A DNA stretch of 32,729 nt from Vagococcus allomyrinae (GTDB taxonomy: Bacteria; Bacillota; Bacilli; Lactobacillales; Vagococcaceae), in contig NZ_JAEEGA010000024.1 of NCBI RefSeq assembly GCF_017829975.1, positions 1 through 32,729 of the forward strand. Reading direction: 5' to 3'. Numbering within the stretch: the first letter of the stretch is position 1; every line of letters begins with the position of its first letter. The translations under genes and the position numbers were made by a program. Positions 9,303 through 15,767 of the stretch are shown piece after piece. The notes beneath the pieces are model-generated. The model worked only from the letters and a program-made list of their open reading frames with translations. It was not told where the DNA came from and did no database searches.

Positions 9303-10847
9303 CTAATGAGGAATTATCAACATTTGGCCTGGACTTAACTCTTCCGTCTGTAAATGATTGGCCGCTTGAATGGCCATCACATCTACCTGATATTGCTGAG
9401 CAATTTTGTAAAGGCTCTCTCCTTTAACAACGATATGATCTAACGGAGCTGGCTCACTTAATTCAGGTTCAACCACTTCATTATCAGTAGATTCTTTCGA
9501 CTCTTCTTCACTCATAATCGAAAGAATCGCCTCCTTCGGCAAAGTTAGGTAAGTCCCTGCATAGATAGTCGTGTCCGTCAAATTATTAGCCTGTTGTAAG
9601 GCATCTAGCGTTACACCATAGTTAGCCGCAATCAATGACAGTGTTTCTCCTGATGTTACTAAGTGTTGATGTTGTTTGTCTGTTTGCGAGGTCTGAGGTA
9701 GCTCGACTGAACTAGTAGAATCAAACGTTGGCATCACCGTACTAAAGGTAGGAGTTGTTATTGACTGACTGGTACTCCTATGTGAAACTGAGACAGTCAC
9801 GTCCTCTTTTGGAAGCGAAAAAACAACTAACATTCCACAGCCTCCTAACAAACCAGCTAAAATTGCCACTTTTCTAAGTGATTTTACATGGGGACTTTTT
9901 TTATTTTTTTGTGCTCGTGTTTTTATGAGACCTTCCCCCCTTTCTCCTTTTGAGGTGGGGGGGGAGGTCAACAATAGCGGATCGTCTATGGTCGGCTCTT
10001 TATCAAGTTGTAAAGACAGCTCTTCCTCCTTTTTTTCTTCTACCAAGTTGATTTCCTTGCTAGTGTCCTTTTTTGAATGCATTTGTTTCCTCAGTTGAAG
10101 CTGATACCCCTCTGACCAAAAAGTCTGCTGTTCGTTATGAGACATACGCTGAATGTTAAAATAATAATCATCGTAAGCCAGCAACACTTCTAGAACATCC
10201 CCATACTTCATAAGTTTTCCAAATTCTAACCATACCAATTTATCACAATAGCTTTCTATTCGTTTAATTGTCTCTGTTTCTATCCAGATACTGGCGCCCA
10301 TTACTTTTAATTTTTCTAAAAAAAGAAAGACTTTAATAAAAAAATCTTCTTTTACTACTAATAATTCTTCTTCAATATAAATCATGGTTGGTGTCATATG
10401 TAACAGTAGACTGATTGAAAGTTGAGCTTGTTCTTCTAATGTATAGTGAGATATCGTATCAGACAACCGTGGGCCCAACTCTGAAAATTCGCTGATTTTT
10501 GTACTCAATTCTGATAGTTTTTTGCGTGGAACTCCCCATTCCACTAATTGTTTATGTATATAGAGCTCACCTGTTTGATGACCATTTCGACTGTCTGGTA
10601 ACGACAATCGCCTTACTTGTTCAACACTACCTGATACAAATCCTTCAGAAGGAGAAATTTCTCCTAACAATATAGAGCCAAGAGTTGTTTTCCCCGCTCC
10701 TTTGCTCCCAATAACGCCAACGATTTCACCGAATGGCTGACCAAAAGTCACTCGATCAAGTACCAGCCGCTGACTAACCCCCTCATGGCTGGTGACAACA
10801 TCGTGGTAATGACTAATTCCCACTATTTTCCATTTATCTTTTATCAC
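9303..10847 (-). CDS. TagH-like ABC ATPase fused to membrane segment and two LysM domains
   Basis: GTG start at 10845-10847 behind GGGGGAG. Residues about 5-235 are an ABC nucleotide-binding domain whose order and spacing resemble TagH, the ATPase of the teichoic-acid exporter: LVLDRVTFGQPFGEIVGVIG then Walker A GSKGAGKT (47-54). The signature position has YTLEEQ (135-140) instead of a serine-glycine motif, Walker B is MIYIEEE (155-161), and the H-loop His is replaced (IETE, 189-192). ATP binding is plausible; hydrolysis is doubtful. A charged linker (235-320) leads to one membrane segment (326-346), a Ser/Thr-rich stretch, then LysM domains at about 395-438 and 470-513 that should bind peptidoglycan outside. 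B. subtilis TagH also has a C-terminal membrane segment and extracellular part. No TagG permease is present here. The protein may tie a cytoplasmic ATP-binding domain to the wall beside the fibre apparatus. Confidence 0.8.
   Translation of the reverse strand: MIKDKWKIVGISHYHDVVTSHEGVSQRLVLDRVTFGQPFGEIVGVIGSKGAGKTTLGSILLGEISPSEGFVSGSVEQVRRLSLPDSRNGHQTGELYIHKQLVEWGVPRKKLSELSTKISEFSELGPRLSDTISHYTLEEQAQLSISLLLHMTPTMIYIEEELLVVKEDFFIKVFLFLEKLKVMGASIWIETETIKRIESYCDKLVWLEFGKLMKYGDVLEVLLAYDDYYFNIQRMSHNEQQTFWSEGYQLQLRKQMHSKKDTSKEINLVEEKKEEELSLQLDKEPTIDDPLLLTSPPTSKGERGEGLIKTRAQKNKKSPHVKSLRKVAILAGLLGGCGMLVVFSLPKEDVTVSVSHRSTSQSITTPTFSTVMPTFDSTSSVELPQTSQTDKQHQHLVTSGETLSLIAANYGVTLDALQQANNLTDTTIYAGTYLTLPKEAILSIMSEEESKESTDNEVVEPELSEPAPLDHIVVKGESLYKIAQQYQVDVMAIQAANHLQTEELSPGQMLIIPH
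9929..9969. repeat. G/C-run inverted repeat inside the TagH-like gene, with an 8-base homopolymer
   Basis: GACCTTCCCCCC at 9929-9940 pairs with GGGGGGGAGGTC at 9958-9969 (one mismatch), around an 17-base loop. The right arm carries a run of eight G (eight C in the coding strand, 9957-9964) and the left arm a run of six C. It encodes the Pro/Gly-rich linker SPPTSKGERGEG between ATPase and membrane segment. Its base composition is unlike its surroundings and it reads like a short palindromic repeat inserted in frame. Confidence 0.7.
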
Positions 10848-10883
10848 GTAACTCCCCCATCTTTTTCAGTTTGTCTATCTTGC

Positions 10884-11192
10884 TTAAAATAAACCGGTTA
10901 TAGGCCGATGGCCATCTAAATGCAAGTAAGTGCTCCAACTTAATACTTGTATACCGTTTCGCTTTAAGTAAGTGAGAATTTCACTTGCTTCTACAACATT
11001 ACTCCCAAACACCTGAAGACTAGCAACGACCACCTGATCGCCCGAATCTAGTTGATTCATCAATTCATGAAGTTCTTTCTCTTCATAACGCTCATCAATA
11101 AAAAGCGCCGCACAAGGGTAATCCATGACAATCTTCAGTTGCTCATTCGTTGCTAAGGGGAATTGTCGTTTTACATACCCATAAATAGTCAT
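10884..11192 (-). CDS. Catalytic-domain-only serine-recombinase homologue, inactive (102 aa)
   Basis: ATG at 11190-11192 with AAAAGGGGAAA in front. The protein matches only the N-terminal domain of resolvases: MTIYGYVKRQ at the start, LDSGDQVVVASLQVFGS in place of the GDxxxxxKLDRLxR block, and LKRNGIQVLS. The catalytic Ser is Gln10, the conserved Arg8 is Lys, and the Asp/Arg/Arg trio is Gln60, Val61 and Ser64. The long E helix and the DNA-binding domain are missing, so it can neither cut nor bind DNA in the usual way. The clean start, ribosome site and short gaps (13 bases to the gene before, 36 to the one after) argue for a kept gene. It could heterodimerise with the other recombinase-like proteins (inference). 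Confidence 0.7.
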   Translation of the reverse strand: MTIYGYVKRQFPLATNEQLKIVMDYPCAALFIDERYEEKELHELMNQLDSGDQVVVASLQVFGSNVVEASEILTYLKRNGIQVLSWSTYLHLDGHRPITGLF

Positions 11193-11205
11193 TGATTTCC
11201 CCTTT

Positions 11206-11754
11206 TCATTTTAGTACTGAGTGTTCCATATGATGACTATCTTCTAGTAAGTTTATATATTTGTGAACGGTTCCTAAAGATACGCCACACTCAATAGAAA
11301 TATTGCGAAATGTCATTTTCTGTGCTCGTAAGTACTGTATTTTCTTGATCGTCTTTTCATTGACTGTTGGGCGCCCGCTCTTCCGCCCTAGTTTATACGC
11401 TTTTTCTAACCCATCGTGAGTTCGCTCGCTCATCACTTGTTTTTCCTGTTGAGCTAGTTGAATAAGTAATGCTTTATAACAACTAGAGGTAATCTGTGTA
11501 GTTTCCCAAAATGTTACCGTCACAGTCGGCTCCTCTACTAGTAAATTTAACTGAGTGCCTAGCTGATTGACTAACAAACCGGTACTCAATAGATTAATCA
11601 CAACCAGCTCATGCCCCTGAGCACAAGCGATAGCTTGTTCCCATTCTTTCAAATATTCTTTAGAACTAGGCGTTATCACTTTCTCACAGCCAATCTCATT
11701 TAACAGAATGTCTTCCTCTTCTTTTCCTCGAATGGTGTATCCTATTTTCACCAC
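11206..11754 (-). CDS. Inactive serine-recombinase-like DNA-binding protein (182 aa)
   Basis: GTG start behind AAGGAGGG; the overlapping ATG two bases upstream gives a two-codon frame only. The length and layout are those of a resolvase: beta-start VKIGYTIRG, middle region, a long helix (QEKQVMSERTHDGLEKA), then GRPTVNEKT and a helix-turn-helix ISIECGVSLGTVHKYI (about 150-168). Catalytic positions are lost: Gly at the Ser10 site, and LLSTGLL where KLDRLxR is expected. The HTH is nearly the same as in the proteins at 17793-18374 and 29881-30420, suggesting recognition of related sites. Likely a transcriptional regulator of the cluster rather than a recombinase. Confidence 0.75.
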   Translation of the reverse strand: MVKIGYTIRGKEEEDILLNEIGCEKVITPSSKEYLKEWEQAIACAQGHELVVINLLSTGLLVNQLGTQLNLLVEEPTVTVTFWETTQITSSCYKALLIQLAQQEKQVMSERTHDGLEKAYKLGRKSGRPTVNEKTIKKIQYLRAQKMTFRNISIECGVSLGTVHKYINLLEDSHHMEHSVLK

Positions 11755-11786
11755 ATAGCCCTCCTTTTCATGACACCTTTAACTTT

Positions 11787-12158
11787 TTACTCAACATGAA
11801 ACGTTGATTTATTTTTCAGCACAGTACTACGGCTCTCCAGTTGTGAACTAAGACATGTTCCATAGGGTGGGTGCGCTAATACATCTAATAGTTCTTCATG
11901 AATAAGTGTTAACTCTTTTATCTCGTTATACACCGTTTGAGGAAAAACAACTCGTTTAGGAAATGATTTGTAGTGGCCCTGAGATAACAAAGACTCTTCT
12001 TGATCGCAATCTATAAACTGTCGTAGGCGAGGAGAATATTTAAAATCGTACCAGCCATTAGGAAATTGGTCTTGATACGATTGCCACGTCCAGGCTAGTC
12101 CTTTCAAAGAGACTTTTAATTGTTCATATTCATCATAAGATATTCGTTTTCGCTTCAT
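11787..12158 (-). CDS. Hypothetical protein (123 aa)
   Basis: ATG at 12156-12158 with AAAGGATGA upstream. It starts with a basic segment (MKRKRISYDEYEQLKV), is aromatic-rich in the middle (WTWQSYQDQFPNGWYDFKY) and has no membrane segment, signal peptide or metal-binding cluster. It follows the DUF961-like gene after 118 bases and precedes the inactive recombinase gene by 32, so it is probably in the same transcript. I do not recognise its family. Confidence 0.6.
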   Translation of the reverse strand: MKRKRISYDEYEQLKVSLKGLAWTWQSYQDQFPNGWYDFKYSPRLRQFIDCDQEESLLSQGHYKSFPKRVVFPQTVYNEIKELTLIHEELLDVLAHPPYGTCLSSQLESRSTVLKNKSTFHVE

Positions 12159-12276
12159 TCGACGTCATCCTTTTCCATTCTCACATTCCTATAAACGATT
12201 GACCACTCTGGCCATTTATGAACAAGCTACAACAAGACACAGAGAAGCCACTACTCAATTAGTTTGTTCCCGTTTG

Positions 12277-12663
12277 TTATTCTGCCGTTTTTATCGGTTC
12301 TTGCAGACTGTGAACAAATTTTAGGTGACTTGCAGTCGCTTTAAAGACATAGTCCTCATGTGTATTTTCTTTACAAAACATACCTGAAAAATCAGTGAAG
12401 CTTACTTCTTCCAAAGCCAATTCATTCAGAGACTTGCAGGCCAGCTTTATGTCTGGTAATGTTACCACTATTTTTTCTAACTGATGACCTGTTAAAGCAA
12501 CGATGACCTTTGTTCCAATACGTTTCTTCTCCTGTTCCCCATCCTGATCATCTTGGTTAGAACACTCCCGTACGTCGTAAATTGGTTCAACATTCACTAA
12601 CAGAAAGGCCCCCTCATTTAAAATCATTGTTTCATTGAATACGACTTGATGAACCTTTAACAT
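12277..12663 (-). CDS. DUF961/YdcP-like protein (128 aa), tentative
   Basis: ATG at 12661-12663 behind AAAGGAGG. The C-terminal half, with KIVVTLP, LALEEVSFTDFSG and YVFKATASHLKFV, resembles the DUF961 proteins (YdcP, Orf22/23) encoded at the left end of Tn916/ICEBs1-type conjugative elements, whose typical pattern is VxLP, VxLxNP, then YxxxAxDxxxV. The N-terminal half, with an acidic Asp/Gln/Glu patch, is less similar. No conjugation genes are seen in the window, so if the relation is real it marks past exchange with an integrative element or a domain re-used by this cluster. The match is by eye and weak. Confidence 0.5.
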   Translation of the reverse strand: MLKVHQVVFNETMILNEGAFLLVNVEPIYDVRECSNQDDQDGEQEKKRIGTKVIVALTGHQLEKIVVTLPDIKLACKSLNELALEEVSFTDFSGMFCKENTHEDYVFKATASHLKFVHSLQEPIKTAE

Positions 12664-12714
12664 TTATATTCCTCCTTTGATTGGTTCCATCTTCCTTCTA
12701 TTAGACTGATCGAA

Positions 12715-13431
12715 CTAGTCCTCTTTCATATCGGAATAAGTAAATAAAATGATGGAAACCGTTGCGATGAGCCCAATTCCAAATTGAAGAAAGAAGCTAT
12801 CTGTATAGTGTCGAGCGATTTGAAGACCTAACATCGTTATTAAGAAGGTGCCGACTAGCCACAAAATGTGTTTCACTTGTTGAACTTGTTTGCTAATTCT
12901 GTAGGCAGTTCCTCTCGATATCCCGTATCGCCTAGCCGTTCTCCGTATAGATCGATTTGATACCAACTCACTGAACACTTGCCAATACGTTTGACGCGCC
13001 TCTGGAACCGAGGATAAGCCACGGTACAGTTGACGCTCTTCTTGACTTTCTGGCTGAATCCCAATTATTTTAATGTCCCCTTTTACTTGCTGTGGAATTT
13101 CCTGCATCCATTTCATTAATTGAGCCCAGTCTGCTAACTGAAGAGTGGGGTAATCCAACACTTCCAAGTTAAGCCCCCTTGCTATGAGATCATCTAAAAA
13201 GGAGAGCCATTCTTCTGGTTGATGGCTAATATCTTCTAATTGCGATAGCAGGATAGTATCATCCACTTTTCCCATGTCAAGCGCATCCCGCAATTGACTA
13301 CAGGACTGCCACGAAATTCTACTTTTATTTACCACATCATAAAAAAATAACTGAGCGCCTCTTTTTTTTAGCCGAACCTGATAAGGATGTATTTTTTCTG
13401 ATTCTTTTACTCGAAAGTAACCTATTTTCAT
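12715..13431 (-). CDS. Membrane-anchored inactive serine-recombinase-like protein (238 aa)
   Basis: ATG at 13429-13431 behind AGGAGAA. Residues 1-90 follow a resolvase catalytic domain: MKIGYFRVKESEK aligns with the GYxRVST start but has Lys9 at the catalytic Ser position, and LSQLEDISHQ replaces KLDRLxR (Asp to Glu, Arg to Asp, Arg to His). Residues about 140-185 hold a helix-turn-helix, SIRRTARRYGISRGTAYRIS, a recombinase-type HTH. Two hydrophobic segments follow (about 188-207 and 213-231), with a charged end. A DNA-binding domain fixed to the membrane suggests a one-component regulator that senses the envelope state. It lies between the DUF961-like gene and the TasA-like genes, 67 bases after the latter. 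Confidence 0.8.
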   Translation of the reverse strand: MKIGYFRVKESEKIHPYQVRLKKRGAQLFFYDVVNKSRISWQSCSQLRDALDMGKVDDTILLSQLEDISHQPEEWLSFLDDLIARGLNLEVLDYPTLQLADWAQLMKWMQEIPQQVKGDIKIIGIQPESQEERQLYRGLSSVPEARQTYWQVFSELVSNRSIRRTARRYGISRGTAYRISKQVQQVKHILWLVGTFLITMLGLQIARHYTDSFFLQFGIGLIATVSIILFTYSDMKED

Positions 13432-13498
13432 TTAGTTTGTTCTCCTATCCTCAAAAGAAATCCTGTTTTTTGGAGATCCCTTCTCACGATTACTATGG

Positions 13499-14113
13499 CT
13501 ATTCTCTTATGGCTGACAAAGCCTCATCTACTTGTTTTAATTGCCCATTTACTGGGACGTTTCCTTCCCACCACGCCTCGCGATAGGCATAATCTCGAAC
13601 CGTAATTGCTTCTACTTTCAGAATTAATTGTAGAGTATCTTGTGCAACCATTGTCGAACTTCCTTTAATTTCCGTAAAAAGAGGTACCTGATTTGTCGTA
13701 GAACTTGTCCCTAACCGCTTTAAATAGTAGTAATAGCCATCTTTTCCTTCTTTCCATTTCTGAGTATCTAAATCAACCACGATATCTGACACAGAGACTG
13801 CCTTACTTACTTGTTTGTCATCAGTTACGACTGGATGTACAAGCACTCTAACGAACATATCTTCTTTTCCACGATTATGAACAGTCACTTCTCTAGGCAA
13901 TGTTGTTCCTATAGGCAAGTTAGTCGTTGCTGTATTTCCTGTATCTGTTATAGCCACCTTTAAATCGCCTAATTTATTAATAATTGGCGCCGATTGAGTA
14001 TCTTTCAAATAAGCATTGGTTTCAGGTAAGGATAGACTTAAACAGAGCAGATACGTTCCTAATAGAAAGGACAAAGTTGTCTTTATCGGAAAAACACCCT
14101 TTTTCCTCATCAT
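13499..14113 (-). CDS. TasA/camelysin-like exported protein (204 aa)
   Basis: The start ATG at 14111-14113 overlaps the TGA of the preceding gene (14110-14112), with GGAGGTGAGG upstream. Residues 1-35 form a signal sequence ending near ETNAYLKDTQS, a pattern like the SipW-type export signals of TasA and camelysin. The mature part shows the same landmarks as the other two fibre proteins: MFVRVLV, DGYYYYLKRLG and a following Thr/Ser-rich strand region, so the three probably share the TasA-like beta-sandwich. The C-terminal region, including AYREAWWEGN, is specific to it. Likely an exported minor fibre subunit processed by the SipW encoded in the same cluster. Confidence 0.7.
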   Translation of the reverse strand: MMRKKGVFPIKTTLSFLLGTYLLCLSLSLPETNAYLKDTQSAPIINKLGDLKVAITDTGNTATTNLPIGTTLPREVTVHNRGKEDMFVRVLVHPVVTDDKQVSKAVSVSDIVVDLDTQKWKEGKDGYYYYLKRLGTSSTTNQVPLFTEIKGSSTMVAQDTLQLILKVEAITVRDYAYREAWWEGNVPVNGQLKQVDEALSAIRE

Positions 14114-14952
14114 GTTCCCTCACCTCCCAATACAGCTTCATAACAATCATAAATCCGATTTCCCACAAGCTTAGTGATCCCCCAGTCATCATAAACACCC
14201 TCGTTTACCTGCCCACCATCAGCATGAATATCTAAACGGTATAAACTACCTTTTAACCCATTTGGCGCACGGTTTTTTAAGTGAACTTGATCAACTAAAA
14301 CAGTTGTTTGATTGCCAGGCTGAACACTCTGAGAATAAAAATAGTACCCACGGCCATTAATTTCTTCATATAACCAATACCCACTTACCGGTGGTGTTAA
14401 AGGATCAACCATTCCCCATGTGTAATCAAGATACCCCAGCTCCATTGGACGATTCGTTTCTGTTTGCTTATACTCGTAAGTAGCTAATTTTTTTGTTTCA
14501 TAATAAACAAGTTTGTCTGGGGTATAGCGGGCATTAATTTGCCAGGTAGAGGGGGTCTCTAATTTGACTTCTGTCTTACCACCTAAATCTGCATACTCCG
14601 CTAAATGACCATTCCCTGTTTGATCCGTCGTATCAACCGCCAACGTCAGCAATACTTCTTCTAAACTCACTCGAATAAAAGCAGGCGCTTCTCCTATATT
14701 TTTAACCCTTACTTGGGGCGATAATCCCGACGTATTGGTTAAAACATTTCCAGATAGATTCCCTTGTACAGCCACTCGAATGTCTTTTTCATTCGGACTT
14801 TGCATCTTATTGTGTAGCCATTTCGCATAACTACTCCAAGCAAAGGTGGCATTAATGATTAAAACAAACGTAATCAATGCCATGAAACTACCAAAAAAAG
14901 CTTTATTATTTGTTAACGACAGTCCACTTCTCTTTTGTTTTTTTCGTGTCAT
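14110..14952 (-). CDS. SipW-dependent exported protein, TasA-like (280 aa)
   Basis: ATG at 14950-14952 behind AAGGAAG. A basic start (MTRKKQKRSG) and hydrophobic segment (about 20-40) end in NATFAWSSYAKW, the same FAWxSYxxW signature as the major protein at 15768-16934, marking an alternate, SipW-dependent signal. The mature chain has AFIRVSLEEVL and GYYFYSQSVQPG, both aligned with fibre-subunit landmarks. C-terminal GVYDDWGITKLVG resembles GGWGLTK of the larger paralogue. It is translationally coupled to the next gene (4-base overlap) and separated from the LPQTG gene by 91 bases containing two strong hairpins. Confidence 0.75.
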   Translation of the reverse strand: MTRKKQKRSGLSLTNNKAFFGSFMALITFVLIINATFAWSSYAKWLHNKMQSPNEKDIRVAVQGNLSGNVLTNTSGLSPQVRVKNIGEAPAFIRVSLEEVLLTLAVDTTDQTGNGHLAEYADLGGKTEVKLETPSTWQINARYTPDKLVYYETKKLATYEYKQTETNRPMELGYLDYTWGMVDPLTPPVSGYWLYEEINGRGYYFYSQSVQPGNQTTVLVDQVHLKNRAPNGLKGSLYRLDIHADGGQVNEGVYDDWGITKLVGNRIYDCYEAVLGGEGT

Positions 14953-14983
14953 ACCCGTTCACTTCCTTTTTACTTATTCCATA

Positions 14984-15045
14984 GTTTCATCAACTGATTG
15001 GAGTGCCAATCAGTTCATGAAACCATACAATAGGGTTGTATGGTT
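14984..15045 (-). promoter_or_regulatory. Two tandem, partly overlapping RNA hairpins in an intercistronic gap
   Basis: First hairpin: arms of 18 bases at 14984-15001 and 15006-15023, one mismatch, 4-base loop. Second: 10-base perfect arms AACCATACAA at 15021-15030 and TTGTATGGTT at 15036-15045, 5-base loop. They share bases 15021-15023, so only one can be fully formed. Neither has a T-run, so they look like mRNA processing or stability elements between the LPQTG gene and the downstream TasA-like pair rather than a plain terminator. Confidence 0.7.
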
Positions 15046-15745
15046 AGGTTCTTACTTGCCTTCTTTTTATAGCATAAAGACTCAATGTAAGACTCATTAA
15101 GCCAATTCCGAAACCAATTATTAACCAACGCCACTCTTCCCCTGTCTGAGGTAAATAGGGTGGTTTAGGCTTGGGTGACGGTTTTTTGGATGGCTTAAGT
15201 GGTTCTGATTCATTCGTAGCATAAAATATCCAATAAAAATCAGCTTCACTCGGTTTCTCCCATTCTTCAACTGAATAATGAGTCGAGACCTGAAACGTCG
15301 CTTTTAACTGACGCGTTTCCCCTTGTGAGTATTCTCCCAACTCAATGGGAAGAGTATAGTCAGCAGAGGTTGGCCTCCCCATTAAATCGCCATCATAGAC
15401 AACTTTTCCTGCCAATTCTAATTTGACCGTAATAGCCTCTAATAAATTGATTGCTCCACTAGTTTTTTCTTCCTTCATATCCATTCGTAACGTATAACTA
15501 CCTTCTTTTTGAGCATAATTACTAATGGTAATGTCTTTGGTAAATGTTAAACCCGGTTTAATATCGGTATGTTCGACGAAGTACTTTCCATCTTCACCTA
15601 CTTTTAATCCAGTATCATCCCCCACAATAATTCCCTTTGGAAGAACCTCCGTACTTGCAAGTACGGAGGCTCCTCCAAAGAAAAATCCTGTTAGAAGGCA
15701 GAAGATACTAACCATTATTCTTATACGACGTTGCTTTAATGGCAT
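15044..15745 (-). CDS. LPQTG wall-anchored protein of the fibre cluster (233 aa)
   Basis: ATG at 15743-15745 behind AAGGAGG. An N-terminal signal peptide (basic start, hydrophobic 10-28, probable cleavage after VLA) is followed by a beta-rich domain (about 35-175) with TDIKPGLTFTKDITISNY, typical of extracellular structural proteins. A Pro/Lys-rich wall-spanning stretch (185-197) leads to LPQTG at 198-202, a hydrophobic segment and a KRRQVRT tail, the complete sortase A-type sorting signal. No sortase gene is in the window, so a housekeeping sortase must act on it. By position next to SipW and the TasA-like subunits it is a good candidate for the covalent wall anchor of the fibre, comparable in role to TapA though not in sequence (inference). 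Confidence 0.85.
   Translation of the reverse strand: MPLKQRRIRIMVSIFCLLTGFFFGGASVLASTEVLPKGIIVGDDTGLKVGEDGKYFVEHTDIKPGLTFTKDITISNYAQKEGSYTLRMDMKEEKTSGAINLLEAITVKLELAGKVVYDGDLMGRPTSADYTLPIELGEYSQGETRQLKATFQVSTHYSVEEWEKPSEADFYWIFYATNESEPLKPSKKPSPKPKPPYLPQTGEEWRWLIIGFGIGLMSLTLSLYAIKRRQVRT
15646..15669. repeat. Perfect 24-base palindrome inside the LPQTG gene
   Basis: The half CCTCCGTACTTG (15646-15657) is followed immediately by its exact reverse complement. It covers codons about 26-33, encoding the end of the signal peptide. With no loop bases it could be a protein-binding site, or a cruciform/RNA hairpin about 75 bases after the start codon. Confidence 0.75.
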
Positions 15746-15767
15746 CTTTCATACCTCCTTCAGCTGG

